A stretch of 64,000 nucleotides of DNA from Ancylothrix sp. D3o (GCF_025370775.1 NZ_JAMXEX010000010.1:67131-131130); one strand, 5' to 3'. Positions 1 through 8,672 are shown, numbered from the stretch's first letter. Made by a program: numbers and translations. The notes: generated by a model not told the origin, from the letters alone.

Positions 1-1280
1 AAATCAGAGCCAATACAGCCCGATTTCGCCGCGTAAGCCCATTAATTGATGAAATCGTAGCAGACAATCCCCGCCTAGTATTCGACCAAGGCTTTAGCTT
101 GCCGGTGTTTCCCAACCGCCTCACCATTGACCGCCGCGAACGTAGACCTTCACTGATCAGCTTTGGTTACGACGAACCAGACAGAGGCGGACTCTACGCA
201 GAAGCCAACTTCACCATCTTTTCTCAACCGGGGTTTCGCTTCACCCTTACGCCCCAATACTATATTCAACGCAGCATATCTCAAGGCTTCAACGACCCTC
301 TTTCAATTTTTGGCTTAAAAGCCAGACTCGACGCCACCCTTGGCCCCCGCACCACCCTGAGAGGCTCAGCCATTTTTACCAGCCTCAACCTAAACGAAAT
401 AGACACAAATTTAAGGGCCAGTTTACGCCTGCGTCAACTCGTGGGAACCCATACCCTCACCGGAGAATACTCTTACCGCGACCGTTTATTTAACGGATCT
501 CTGGGATATCAAACCGTCCAACAAACCATAGGGGCGATCTTAACTTCCCCCGCCATTCCGCTTGGAAACACCGGCATTAATCTCAGCTACCAAGCCGCTG
601 CACAATATATTAATGCCGATACAGACCGCTTAGATTTACTTGAGCCAATTCGAGATAATAACCGTATCAACTTAGGCCGGTTTCAAGCAAGCGCCGCACT
701 TTCTCGCGGTATTCGCCTTTGGAGAGGTCAAGGCTTACCCGCCACACCCACCGAAGGATTAAGATATACCCCCACACCAATCGTGCCTTATTTACAACTC
801 GTCTTAGGTGTGCGCGGGGTGGCCGGTTATTATAGCAATGGCGAAAATCAATCTTCCCTGACAGGTACGGTGGGAATTGTTGGACAAATTGGCAATTTTT
901 CGAGAGATTGGTTAGATTACACCGGCTTTAATTTAAGTTACTCGCAAATTTTCCCTACCGGCGAATCACCATTTTTGTTTGATAGGGTCGCCGATGTGCG
1001 CGTTTTGGGGGCCGGTATTGTTCAACAAATTTATGGGCCGTTTCGGCTGGGTATTCAAACGGCGATTAATTTAGATACCAGTCAACAAATTAGCACCGAT
1101 TATATTTTAGAGTACAGCCGTCGTACTTATGGCATCATCTTGCGTTACAATCCAGTGCGGGAAACTGGGTCTGTTACCTTACGAATCAGTGATTTTAACT
1201 GGACGGGTGGCCCTGAACCTTTTTCTGGGATTGATGACGTCCGTTCGGTGGAAGGTGGTGTCCGCCGCGATTATGATTGA
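1..1280 (+). CDS. DUF3769 / LptD-like outer-membrane beta-barrel protein (5' partial)
   Basis: The frame is open from the first bases of the window to a TGA at 1278-1280, so the gene begins upstream; the in-window TTG near base 99 is not a credible start. The visible 420 or so residues consist of alternating short hydrophobic and polar strands rich in Tyr, Gly, Asn and Arg, with a terminal barrel-like pattern ending GGVRRDYD. This is the C-terminal barrel pattern of the cyanobacterial DUF3769 proteins, which are related to LptD, the outer-membrane lipopolysaccharide insertion pore. Location in the outer membrane is inferred from family and strand pattern. No lipoprotein signal or transmembrane helix is visible because the N-terminus is missing. 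Fairly sure of the family, less of the exact substrate. Confidence 0.75.
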   Translation, partial: IRANTARFRRVSPLIDEIVADNPRLVFDQGFSLPVFPNRLTIDRRERRPSLISFGYDEPDRGGLYAEANFTIFSQPGFRFTLTPQYYIQRSISQGFNDPLSIFGLKARLDATLGPRTTLRGSAIFTSLNLNEIDTNLRASLRLRQLVGTHTLTGEYSYRDRLFNGSLGYQTVQQTIGAILTSPAIPLGNTGINLSYQAAAQYINADTDRLDLLEPIRDNNRINLGRFQASAALSRGIRLWRGQGLPATPTEGLRYTPTPIVPYLQLVLGVRGVAGYYSNGENQSSLTGTVGIVGQIGNFSRDWLDYTGFNLSYSQIFPTGESPFLFDRVADVRVLGAGIVQQIYGPFRLGIQTAINLDTSQQISTDYILEYSRRTYGIILRYNPVRETGSVTLRISDFNWTGGPEPFSGIDDVRSVEGGVRRDYD

Positions 1281-1351
1281 GGCAGGATAAAAATAGATTT
1301 TACAGTCAGTTTGGGAGGGTCAAACTATCCCAAAATCAGAAAAGTTAACTT

Positions 1352-1393
1352 TAAAATCTAAAATCTAAAATCTAAAATCTAAAATTTAAAAAT
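1352..1393. repeat. AAAATCT heptamer tandem repeat
   Basis: About four to five head-to-tail copies of AAAATCT, decaying to AAAATTT, end 10 bases before the start codon of the next gene. A similar degenerate run lies at 29850-29889, directly against another start codon. This resembles the short tandemly repeated repetitive (STRR) sequences known from filamentous cyanobacteria. Confidence 0.8.
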
Positions 1394-1403
1394 CGCTACA
1401 GCG

Positions 1404-2135
1404 ATGAAAGAAGCAATAAAAGATCCAGTAGTTGCCTGTGCGGCTGCTTTATTAACTCACTATAGTTTTGACTTGGGTGGTTCCACCGCTGAAAGATTAA
1501 TAATTCAGTGGCAAAAAGAGTACCCCGGAAATTGGTTGCGTTTGGCGGTAATTGAGGCGCTTTATCAAGGTCGTTATAAGGCGGTTTCTGTGACGCAACT
1601 TTTGGCCATGTGGAAGCGCAGGGGGGAGTTGCTTTATCATTTTAATTATGAGTTTGAAAGGTTAATTTGCCGGAATTTTCCTTTGGAAATTTTTACGGAA
1701 GATGGCGGAAATAGTGCTGTTGAAAAAACCCAAGAGGAAAAAACGCTAGAAACGCCGGTGGTGGTAGCAGAATTTGTGCCAGAAATGAGGGAGGAGTTTG
1801 TTTTGCCAAGTCAAAATAGAATAGAAAACAGCCAGGCTATTCCGCCTTGGCAACCGGTTGGTAAGCAGCAAAAGATCGAAAAGGTTGAAAATGAAAGGGC
1901 AGAAATAAGGCAACCTATTGAGGAAGTTCATGTGCCTGTTTCGGAAAAAGCCGGTGAGAAAGAGGAGGTAATTATTACTCCGATAAACTGCTTTGTGCCT
2001 AATGCTGAAATTTCGGAGTTTTATAGTAAGTTAAAGGCAGTTGCTAAACCGAATGAGGAGTTATATTCTCTGGGTGGTGGTGTTGTTTCTGTGGAAGATG
2101 TGGAGGAAGTGCAGAGAGATTTATGGGATGAGTAA
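1404..2135 (+). CDS. Conserved cyanobacterial hypothetical protein with N-terminal LRLAVIEALYQGRYKA module
   Basis: A 243-residue protein. Residues 1-95 form a compact helical module (WLRLAVIEALYQGRYKAVS, then HFNYEFERLI) that I recognise as recurrent in otherwise uncharacterised cyanobacterial proteins. Residues 100-190 are low-complexity, Glu/Pro/Val-rich and probably disordered. The last 50 residues (FVPNAEISEFYSKLKAVAK) look like a short conserved C-terminal motif. No catalytic residues, signal peptide or membrane segment are seen. The start ATG at 1404 follows an AAAATCT repeat run with no good Shine-Dalgarno sequence. Function unknown; possibly a scaffold or adaptor from its modular architecture, which is inference. 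Confidence 0.75.
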   Translation: MKEAIKDPVVACAAALLTHYSFDLGGSTAERLIIQWQKEYPGNWLRLAVIEALYQGRYKAVSVTQLLAMWKRRGELLYHFNYEFERLICRNFPLEIFTEDGGNSAVEKTQEEKTLETPVVVAEFVPEMREEFVLPSQNRIENSQAIPPWQPVGKQQKIEKVENERAEIRQPIEEVHVPVSEKAGEKEEVIITPINCFVPNAEISEFYSKLKAVAKPNEELYSLGGGVVSVEDVEEVQRDLWDE

Positions 2136-2172
2136 TTTGTTAGGATACTGCCTGTACAAAGATACTTCCAAA

Positions 2173-2195
2173 CCCCCCTTAAAAAGGGGGGAATT
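2173..2195. terminator. Bidirectional hairpin terminator between convergent genes
   Basis: Eight base-pair stem CCCCCCTT/AAGGGGGG with an AAA loop, followed on the plus strand by AATTTTG. It sits between the plus-strand gene ending at 2135 and the minus-strand lyase gene ending at 2219. Confidence 0.65.
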
Positions 2196-2218
2196 TTGAC
2201 AGATTACTGATTATCCGT

Positions 2219-2731
2219 TTACTTTGCCGGTGCGCCTCCCATGCGTATTTCTGAACAAAAGGAGGCGACACTAGAACCGTTGCTATGATTGACTGTACTG
2301 GTACGCAGTCTTAGGTTTGGACTTTCAAACCAGATGCGTTCTTCAACGGAGAATGAGGGATTTTTGAGGGTGATTGTTAGGGCTTGATCATTGCCTAAAT
2401 TGTAGTCGCCAATGCCGGCACTTTGTTGGAGAATTTGGCCGGTTTTTGGGTTTTCTGGGTTGGGGATGGGGATGAGGAGAGTGGTGCCGGTTTGTTTGAT
2501 TTCGTTGGGGCCAATTTTGGCATCCCACTTGACACGAACGCCAAAAGATGCTGTGGAAGGATCGATTTTATGTTGTTCACAAAGTTTGATGACATCGGGA
2601 TCTGAGGTGGGGAGAGTGTCGATCCAAAGGTCAGTTTTACCGGCTTCGAGGTGGGGGGGGTTAAGGTGGTGATTGGTGCGTTGGGAAAACCATTTGCCGG
2701 TGCTTTGAGTAAAAAATTCTTTGATATCCAT
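2219..2731 (-). CDS. cpcS: Phycobiliprotein chromophore lyase, CpcS/CpeS family
   Basis: A 170-residue protein starting at MDIKEFF, the usual length for this lipocalin-fold family. CpcS/CpeS lyases attach phycocyanobilin or a related bilin by a thioether bond, typically to Cys-82/84 of phycobiliprotein beta subunits and allophycocyanin. Family signatures seen are MDIKEFFTQSTGKWFSQRT at the N-terminus, the central VIKLCEQHKIDPSTASFGVR, and the C-terminal ESPNLRLRT...SFCSEIRMG. A longer frame runs 49 codons upstream, but that part translates a GC-rich dispersed repeat (2818-2863), so ATG at 2731 is preferred. Its minus-strand upstream neighbour is an NblB-like HEAT protein, also tied to phycobilisomes in related families. 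Which phycobiliprotein it serves cannot be read from the sequence. Confidence 0.88.
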   Translation of the reverse strand: MDIKEFFTQSTGKWFSQRTNHHLNPPHLEAGKTDLWIDTLPTSDPDVIKLCEQHKIDPSTASFGVRVKWDAKIGPNEIKQTGTTLLIPIPNPENPKTGQILQQSAGIGDYNLGNDQALTITLKNPSFSVEERIWFESPNLRLRTSTVNHSNGSSVASFCSEIRMGGAPAK

Positions 2732-2817
2732 TGCTGGGTAGATTGGGAGTCTATGTTTTTTTGTCTTTTTACTATGGTACGGCAAGGGGGGATGTGGGGA
2801 GGAAAGCAGGCCGGCAA

Positions 2818-2863
2818 GCAGGCGAGACGCCTGCTCCACAGTGGGGCTGGTGTCCCGCCTGCC
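2818..2863. repeat. Dispersed palindromic GCAGGCG repeat
   Basis: GCAGGCGAGACGCCTGC followed by TCCAC, then the partial inverse TGTCCCGCCTGCC. Related copies occur at 6490-6506, 7591-7607, 8673-8694, 34070-34092, 44126-44187 and 52972-52988, all between genes. Confidence 0.75.
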
Positions 2864-2905
2864 TTCTGATCCCCCCATCCCAGCATCTGGCTATCCCCCA
2901 TCTTT

Positions 2906-3580
2906 CTAAAACCCAGCATCAGCCAAACGTTGCAGAGAAATCTTTGCTGCTTCAGCAACGTGGGGATGACTATCTTTTGCCATATATTTGAGTGCAGAAA
3001 CGCTCTTTTCTGAAGGCAAATTTCCTAAAGATTCAGCCAAACGCTGACGAATTAACCAATCATCCGACTGAGCAAAACGGAGAATTTTATCTACAGCTTC
3101 CACTGCTTTTATTTCACCCAAAGCAGCTATGGCGGCTTGTTGCAAAACCATCTCATCGGTATCTAAAGCCTGCACCAAAACATCATAAGCGCGTTTATCT
3201 TTTAAATTGCCCAACGCCACCGCCGCACTGAAACGCACTAACCAATCTGTATCCTCATAAAATGCTCGCACTAAAGGCTCAAATGCTCGCAAATCTTCGA
3301 GATATCCCAAGGCACCGGCAGCATCTGCTCGAATGCCATAATCGGGGTCTGTTTCTAACAACCTTACTAAAATTGGATAACATTCATCTGTTTGCTTAAT
3401 TCCCAGCGCAAATACGGCCATTGAACGCACTTGTAAACTTTGATCTTCCAAAACTTTTTTAATTAATGGTACTGCTTCTTGGGCTGTCACATGACGCAAC
3501 GAAGCCAGCGCCAGCATCCGATCTGCCGAGTTCTCGCTTTCTAATTTGGCTGAGATTTGTTCTAAATTTACTTGACTCAT
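2906..3580 (-). CDS. HEAT-repeat protein, NblB / bilin-lyase-like
   Basis: A 224-residue all-helical protein with about six HEAT/PBS-lyase-type repeats of around 31 residues (for example ADAAGALGYLEDLRAFEPLV, FSAAVALGNLKDKRAYDVLV, AAIAALGEIKAVEAVDKIL). Length and repeat style match NblB, the HEAT protein needed for phycobilisome degradation under nutrient starvation, and the CpcE/CpcF lyase relatives. I see no catalytic residue outside the repeats. It is cytosolic, with no signal or membrane segment. It lies 174 bp upstream of the CpcS-type lyase on the same strand, which supports a phycobiliprotein link. Alternatively it is one of the many generic cyanobacterial HEAT proteins. Start ATG at 3580 is the first in frame. 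Confidence 0.7.
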   Translation of the reverse strand: MSQVNLEQISAKLESENSADRMLALASLRHVTAQEAVPLIKKVLEDQSLQVRSMAVFALGIKQTDECYPILVRLLETDPDYGIRADAAGALGYLEDLRAFEPLVRAFYEDTDWLVRFSAAVALGNLKDKRAYDVLVQALDTDEMVLQQAAIAALGEIKAVEAVDKILRFAQSDDWLIRQRLAESLGNLPSEKSVSALKYMAKDSHPHVAEAAKISLQRLADAGF

Positions 3581-3685
3581 ACACGCCTTATTTTACAAAT
3601 CTTTACATTGCTCTCATGTTATCACAGGGGACTGGGGACTGGTGAGTGGGAAACCCTACTGCTTTGTGGCAGTTGGAGTGAGGTT

Positions 3686-4309
3686 TCACCGACGCCGAAA
3701 CCGGCCAAAATGCTCTTCATCTTGACGGGCCGGTATGGAATTCGTGACAGGTTGTAAAGAAATCAATTCAAAATCCTTAGCAAAATAACTTTTAATTTCC
3801 GCTGGGCTGACTCCAAAAGGCGGGCCGCCTTGACGAGAATGGGTGAAAAATAAAGCTATCAATTCACCAGACGGACGTAACAAACTCTTGACTAACTGCA
3901 CATAATCTGCACGTTTTGATGGAGGAATAGCACAAAAACAAGTATGCTCAACCACATAATCAAAACTGCCTAAAAAAGCCGGTTCTAATTCAAAAATATC
4001 GCGTTGCAAAAATTCCACAGAAACATTTTTTTCGGCTGCCAATTTCTGCGCTTCAGAGATAGCTGCCGGTGCAAAATCGAAGCCAATTACCTGAAATTGC
4101 TTAGTAGCAAAAAGAAGGGCATCATAACCCCTGCCGCAGCCTAGAACTGCCACTCGTCCGGGGGGGATGCTATCAGCAGAATCGAGAAAACTTACAAAAG
4201 GAGGGGCCGGTTGTCCAAGATCCCAACCGGTTCTTTTTTCCTCGTAACGCTGTTGCCAAAAACTAGCAACTTCCACAGAATTAACTGAATTGTCTGCCTC
4301 AGAAACCAT
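3686..4309 (-). CDS. SAM-dependent methyltransferase, thiopurine/halide methyltransferase-like
   Basis: A 207-residue class I methyltransferase. The N-terminal FWQQRYEEKRTGWDLGQPAP is the signature of the TPMT and halide/thiol methyltransferase group; it is followed by motif I VAVLGCGRGYDA at about residues 52-63, the acidic motif II end VIGFDFAP, motif post-II QRDIFEL, and FDYVVEHTCFCAI. This group transfers methyl from S-adenosylmethionine to small thiols, halides or tellurite-like acceptors. The true acceptor is not predictable here. Length is normal. It stands alone on the minus strand between the HEAT protein and a sugar-type transporter. Confidence 0.8.
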   Translation of the reverse strand: MVSEADNSVNSVEVASFWQQRYEEKRTGWDLGQPAPPFVSFLDSADSIPPGRVAVLGCGRGYDALLFATKQFQVIGFDFAPAAISEAQKLAAEKNVSVEFLQRDIFELEPAFLGSFDYVVEHTCFCAIPPSKRADYVQLVKSLLRPSGELIALFFTHSRQGGPPFGVSPAEIKSYFAKDFELISLQPVTNSIPARQDEEHFGRFRRR

Positions 4310-4351
4310 TTTTTATTTCCTGTAACTGAGGCAAATTGTAGCATTTAAACT

Positions 4352-5779
4352 TTAACTTGGGCGAGTTTTTCGCTCATGTAATTTAAGCAAAATTTCCTCA
4401 TGCACTTCGCGGGTAAGGGGATAAAAATAGGCCAAAACTATGCCCAGAATTAAAGCCACAGTTGGCACCGGCCCAATGGAAAGACGAATTGCATCTAAAA
4501 CCGCCGGAGGTTGCACCGGCACAGGCACATCTTTTGTCGGTTGAATATAGCCGGCCCACTCCAAACTTTGCAAAACCAAATTAACGGCAATTCCCAAACA
4601 AATCTTCTGCAAAAACATAATAAAACTGTAAAAAATGCCTTCTCGACGCTGGCCGGTTTGAAGTTCATCCAACTCTATAACATCAGGCAACATTGACCAA
4701 GGCACTAAATAAGCCACAGAAACCCCAAACCCTGCCATAATAGCCAAAACAAACATTAAAACTACTTGTTCAGGCCGCAAAAAATACAAACCTGCCTGAG
4801 CAATAATCCACAACCCCATCCCCATAAAATAAACCGCCTTTTTTCCGAGGCGTTTACTAATAGCACTCCAAACAAACAACATCCCCAACGCCGTACCTTG
4901 AACTGCCAAAATAACCAAAGCAACCATCGAATCTGGTAAGCGCATATAGCTAACAACAAAATAGGGAATAATTGCCGCTGTTAACTGAACACTCAACCAA
5001 GAAAAAAGATAAATGCCCACTACATATAAAAAAGGGCGATTTGCCAAAACAATTTTAACTTGTTCAAGAATCGGCAAAGAAACTGGCTGATCTTCTTCTG
5101 GATGCGCCTGAGCAACCTCTTTAGCACGAGCGCTAGTTCCCCAAACGCATAAATATAAAGGAACAACAGAAAGAACAGTACAAACTCCTCCCAAAATCAA
5201 ATAAGCTGCCCCTTTATCAGCAACTTTTTGGAAAATAAAAAAAGCAAAAATTGCTGAGAGAATACTACCGCCAATCGAAAACAGAAATCGGAAACTATTT
5301 AAACTTGTCCGCTCATTATAGTCTTGAGTTAACTCAGGAGTAAGAGCCGTATAAGGAACATTAACGACCGTGTAAAAAGAGTTAAATAAAATCGAAATAA
5401 TCGTGTAATACCAAAACAAACCCCACTGATTAAAAGAAGGAACAATCCACTGGAGAAAAAAGAACAAACCAAACGGAATAGCCCCAAAAATCATCCAAGG
5501 ATACCGGCGTCCCCAGCGAGTAGAGGTGCGGTCACTCATCACGCCTACAATGGGGTCATTTATGGCATCCCAAAATTTCCCTACCAATTGCGTCAAACCG
5601 GCCAAACTGGGCGTCAAACCTGCCACATCGGTTAAAAAAGGCGACAAATAAAAAATCAAAATATTTGCAGTAATTGCCGAACCCATATCACCGGCACCAA
5701 AAGCCAGCTTAGTTTTCAGATTCAACTTTTCAGATGGCAAAGTAGCCGGCGGTTCAGCAGACGGAAAAGAAGGTGTCAT
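4352..5779 (-). CDS. MFS sugar:cation symporter, GPH family
   Basis: A 475-residue integral membrane protein with about 12 hydrophobic helices. The N-terminal pattern KLAFGAGDMGSAI and the loop DPIVGVMSDRTSTRWGRRYP are diagnostic of the glycoside-pentoside-hexuronide:cation symporter family (MelB-like). These proteins co-transport sugars or related solutes with H+ or Na+. The substrate cannot be told. The central cytosolic loop (around residues 220-235) is charged, and the C-terminus ends in a short basic tail. The start MTPSFPSAEPPATLPSEKL precedes the first helix as usual. There is no obvious operon partner; the downstream methyltransferase is 42 bp away on the same strand and could be co-transcribed. 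Confidence 0.85.
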   Translation of the reverse strand: MTPSFPSAEPPATLPSEKLNLKTKLAFGAGDMGSAITANILIFYLSPFLTDVAGLTPSLAGLTQLVGKFWDAINDPIVGVMSDRTSTRWGRRYPWMIFGAIPFGLFFFLQWIVPSFNQWGLFWYYTIISILFNSFYTVVNVPYTALTPELTQDYNERTSLNSFRFLFSIGGSILSAIFAFFIFQKVADKGAAYLILGGVCTVLSVVPLYLCVWGTSARAKEVAQAHPEEDQPVSLPILEQVKIVLANRPFLYVVGIYLFSWLSVQLTAAIIPYFVVSYMRLPDSMVALVILAVQGTALGMLFVWSAISKRLGKKAVYFMGMGLWIIAQAGLYFLRPEQVVLMFVLAIMAGFGVSVAYLVPWSMLPDVIELDELQTGQRREGIFYSFIMFLQKICLGIAVNLVLQSLEWAGYIQPTKDVPVPVQPPAVLDAIRLSIGPVPTVALILGIVLAYFYPLTREVHEEILLKLHERKTRPS

Positions 5780-5900
5780 AGTAATTTAACTCAAAATAAA
5801 AATCAGCCCTGGCAATTAGCACGCATCAATTTGATAACCTAGTTGCACACCTGCGGCCATCCAATTGCAACGCAGTTGCCACAAAAGGACTTTAGTTTTT

Positions 5901-5926
5901 GTAGCAACGCTTAAAAGCGCCGCTAC
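5901..5926. repeat. GTAGC hairpin repeat
   Basis: A 26-base hairpin: arms GTAGC/GCTAC and CGCTT/AAGCG separated by an AA/CC mismatch, with a two-base loop. It lies in the divergent region between the symporter and the phosphoribosyltransferase. Related GTAGTAG...GCTACTA sequence occurs at 15306-15336. Confidence 0.6.
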
Positions 5927-5971
5927 CCATTCCAGTTGTATTATTCTCTCAAGCGCGAAAAAAATCCAGAT

Positions 5972-6478
5972 ATGGCAGACCTCTTTATTTCCTGGCCCGA
6001 TTACCATCACAGCATAGAACAACTTGCTGCTAAAATTTATCAATCTCAATGGCAATTTAACCAAATTGTCTGTATCGCCAGAGGCGGTTTACGGGTGGGA
6101 GACATTCTTTCTCGCATTTATGACCTGCCCCTAGCGATTTTATCAGCCTCCTCATATAGTGGTGCCGGCGGTCAAATTCGCGGCGAAATTACCATTGCAA
6201 ATCACCTTTCTATGACTACTGCTAACCTGGGTAGTCGTGTTTTATTAGTTGATGATTTGGTAGATTCGGGAGTTTCTTTGCAGCAAAGCCTTAAATGGTT
6301 AAAATCCCATTATGCAGAAGAAATTGAAGATATACGCAGTGCTGTTTTGTGGTATAAAGCTTGCTCAATTATTGCCCCCGATTACTATGTTGACTATCTC
6401 CCAGAAAATCCCTGGATTCATCAACCTTTTGAGCAGTATGAAAAAATTAAACCAGAAGAGTTAGTTATTAGTCATTAG
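5972..6478 (+). CDS. Phosphoribosyltransferase (xanthine/hypoxanthine type)
   Basis: A 168-residue protein if started at MADLFISWPDYHHSIEQLA; the 12 upstream codons look like spacer. The PRPP-binding loop RVLLVDDLVDSGVSL is at about residues 92-106 and the early substrate-side segment IVCIARGGLRVGDIL at 31-45. It ends with IAPDYYVDYLPENPWIHQPFE, the C-terminal hood seen in bacterial Gpt/Hpt-like enzymes. Such enzymes salvage purine bases by joining them to PRPP. The exact base is not determinable. The gene is divergent from the symporter; no partner gene follows. Confidence 0.85.
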   Translation: MADLFISWPDYHHSIEQLAAKIYQSQWQFNQIVCIARGGLRVGDILSRIYDLPLAILSASSYSGAGGQIRGEITIANHLSMTTANLGSRVLLVDDLVDSGVSLQQSLKWLKSHYAEEIEDIRSAVLWYKACSIIAPDYYVDYLPENPWIHQPFEQYEKIKPEELVISH

Positions 6479-6489
6479 TCATTTGTGGC

Positions 6490-6506
6490 GCAGGCATCTT
6501 GCCTGC
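6490..6506. repeat. GCAGGC-ATCTT-GCCTGC dispersed palindrome
   Basis: A perfect six-base stem with a five-base loop between the phosphoribosyltransferase and the AEC transporter (convergent genes). The same core recurs at 7591-7607. Confidence 0.7.
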
Positions 6507-6540
6507 GACTACCGCCGGCCCCTAAAACTGAAAATCATTA

Positions 6541-7503
6541 CTAACCAAATAACCATAACCACACCGGCAAAGTAAATAATAACCCCACCGAACCAATAGC
6601 TAAAGCAGTAACAGTTAATTCGCGGTCGAGGTTATACGTTTCTGCTAAAACCAACGTCGCAAAAGCCGGCGGCATTGCCATTTGTAAAACTATGACTAAA
6701 AGGGGAGAACCGCTAATGCCTAAAAACGAGATAAACACCCCCACAATTAACGGCACTATAATCATTTTTATAAGTAAGCTAATACAGGCCGGTTTAAGGC
6801 TGCGCCAAGATGATAACTGACTTAAACGCATTCCTATCAAAATTAACGATAAAGCGACAATAAACCAGGCAAAAAATTGTAAACTTTCTTCCCAAAAAGA
6901 GGGGAGAAAAACATTGCGAAAAAGTAAGCCGAAAGCAAAACTCCAAAGTGTCGGATTATAGAACATTTCCAAACCAAGGGAAACGGGATTTTTGAGGCCG
7001 GTGCCATAACGTGCAGCAATCACAACCCCCAACCCATAAGCGCCGAACATCGTACCAAGTAAATCATAAAACAACGCCCAAGCAAAATATTTTTGGCCAA
7101 CCAAAGCCAAAGCAACAGGATAACCAAGATAGCCGGTGTTTCCCACCATTGCCGTTAATAAAAAACTGCCTTGACTTAATTTTGAGGGAGGAGAAGCAAA
7201 AAAAGTAGGAATGCTGGTTTTTTTCTGAAACTTTAGCCCTTCTATCTTTAACCACAAAATGCCTAATCCCCAACCTAAAAAAATTGCCACCCAAGCCACC
7301 ACCGCCGCCAGCCAAATAGAACCCGATAAATCAGCATGACGTAAAAAAGCTACCACACTCACCGGCACCCCAACCCAAAACAAAAACTTACCCAAAAAAG
7401 CCGCTGTATTGTTCGGAAGAAACCGACCAAGAATCCAACCCAAAACCACCCCACCGGCCAGCTTTCCATACAAAAAGAATAATTCAATAAAAAACGCATT
7501 CAT
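6541..7503 (-). CDS. AEC-family transporter (auxin efflux carrier-like)
   Basis: A 320-residue membrane protein with about ten hydrophobic helices in the two-times-five arrangement of AEC carriers. Typical features are the early KLAGGVVLGWILGRFLP, a central conserved GNTGYLGYPVALALVG (around 121-136), and the C-terminal MAMPPAFATLVLAETYNLD motif. Family members export organic acids, amino acids or auxin-like molecules; the substrate here is unknown. A basic low-complexity cytosolic loop (EGLKFQKKTSIP) separates the two halves. Start ATG at 7503 precedes the first helix. Monocistronic from spacing. Confidence 0.88.
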   Translation of the reverse strand: MNAFFIELFFLYGKLAGGVVLGWILGRFLPNNTAAFLGKFLFWVGVPVSVVAFLRHADLSGSIWLAAVVAWVAIFLGWGLGILWLKIEGLKFQKKTSIPTFFASPPSKLSQGSFLLTAMVGNTGYLGYPVALALVGQKYFAWALFYDLLGTMFGAYGLGVVIAARYGTGLKNPVSLGLEMFYNPTLWSFAFGLLFRNVFLPSFWEESLQFFAWFIVALSLILIGMRLSQLSSWRSLKPACISLLIKMIIVPLIVGVFISFLGISGSPLLVIVLQMAMPPAFATLVLAETYNLDRELTVTALAIGSVGLLFTLPVWLWLFG

Positions 7504-7827
7504 AAGTCATTGGTTGTCTAATTTTAGCTAAATGAGATTAAAAAAAACCAAAATTATCACTTATAAAAAAGCCGCTTTAGTATCTGTAGTGCAGGCATCT
7601 TGCCTGCCATACCAAACGGCATTTATTTTACCCACTACAGCCCCGTTTGTATTATTATAATTAGACTTGACAATTTTCACATTTTGTTATTAACTTACAA
7701 ACAGTAACGATTCCCATCTTTTTAGAGTATGCGGGAATTGCCAAAACAGAACTGTAGCTAAGGAGTAATCTAAGTTGCAGAAATAATCTGTAAAATTGAG
7801 TAATGGATTCGTGCAGGAGTGGCACCC
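7504..7827. other. 324-bp divergent intergenic region
   Basis: It holds a GCAGGC-ATCTT-GCCTGC repeat at 7591-7607 and a TTGACA hexamer at 7667-7672 without a convincing -10 box. A CAGGAG Shine-Dalgarno at 7814-7819 serves the next gene. No small ORF or RNA gene recognised. Confidence 0.6.
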
Positions 7828-8643
7828 TTGACTAAGGCAGGATCGTCTGGAAAACCCTTCCAAAACTCAACACCCGGTGTTGACGATATTCCCATAGCAT
7901 TACGCGACACACGCCAAGCCCAAAAAAAACCGCTTAACGGGAGAGTGTGGCTGATTGGTGGAACAGTCGGAATTATCTTAACATTGCTCACCGGCTTAGG
8001 GTTTGCCCTCATGGAAACCCAAAACATAGCAAAACGCCAACTCGAAGAAAACATAACCACACAAACCACACCGGCCCCAAGCGAGCCAACAGCCACAGCC
8101 ACAACTCCAGCAACAACTCAACCCAAGCCAGAAGCACTTTTAGGGCATTTTCCCTACAAAGAAGCGCCCCTTAGCGAACTTGCCCCCATCACCTCCGACG
8201 GTAGCATCAAAATGCGGAAAGCCGCAGCCGAAGCCTTCAACCAAATGCAAGCAGCAGCGAGAGCAGAAGGTATAAACTTAGTAGTAATTTCAGGATTTCG
8301 CAGCATCAAGGACCAAGATTACCTATTTTTTGAAGTCAAAGCCGAACGCGGACAAACCGCCTCAACCAGAGCCAACGTCAGCGCCCCCCCTGGATACAGC
8401 GAACATCACACCGGCTACGCTGTCGATATTGGCGATGGCAATGTGCCGGCAACCAACCTCAGCCCCGACTTTGAAAACACCCCCGCCTATAAATGGTTAG
8501 AAGCGAACGCCGCCCACTACAGTTTTGAAATTTCCTTTCCAAGAAACAACCCCCAAGGTGTTAGTTACGAACCTTGGCACTGGCGTTTTGTCGGCGATAC
8601 CCACAGCCTAGAAACTTTCTATAAAGCCAGAGGAAATCAATAA
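7828..8643 (+). CDS. D-alanyl-D-alanine carboxypeptidase, VanY / M15B family
   Basis: A 271-residue membrane-anchored zinc peptidase that trims the terminal D-Ala of peptidoglycan stem peptides. There is a single transmembrane segment at about residues 47-68, a Thr/Pro/Ala-rich periplasmic linker, and an M15 domain from about 105 on. Seen motifs are VVISGFRSIKDQDYLF, GYSEHHTGYAVDIGDG (zinc ligands His and Asp) and YEPWHWRFVG (catalytic Glu and zinc His). A GTG at 7819 is also in frame, but the CAGGAG at 7814-7819 overlaps it. TTG at 7828, eight bases beyond that site, is the better start. An 18-bp tandem duplication spans the stop codon. A paralogue lies at 34183-34899. Confidence 0.88.
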   Translation: MTKAGSSGKPFQNSTPGVDDIPIALRDTRQAQKKPLNGRVWLIGGTVGIILTLLTGLGFALMETQNIAKRQLEENITTQTTPAPSEPTATATTPATTQPKPEALLGHFPYKEAPLSELAPITSDGSIKMRKAAAEAFNQMQAAARAEGINLVVISGFRSIKDQDYLFFEVKAERGQTASTRANVSAPPGYSEHHTGYAVDIGDGNVPATNLSPDFENTPAYKWLEANAAHYSFEISFPRNNPQGVSYEPWHWRFVGDTHSLETFYKARGNQ

Positions 8644-8665
8644 TTAAGAGGAAATCAATAATTAA
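8630..8665. repeat. 18-bp tandem duplication across a stop codon
   Basis: The unit GAGGAAATCAATAATTAA occurs twice in a row (8630-8647 and 8648-8665). The first copy contains the TAA stop of the VanY gene, so the duplication lies in its 3' end. Confidence 0.9.
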
Positions 8666-8672
8666 ATGGAAG

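Noticed and set aside
2732-2878. Longer N-terminus of the bilin lyase
   Set aside because: The extra 49 codons translate a dispersed GC-rich repeat, and family members start at MDIKEFF-like sequence.
7667-7695. TTGACA promoter upstream of the VanY gene
   Set aside because: At 17-18 bases downstream only TTAACT/TAACTT is found, too weak to call as a -10 box.
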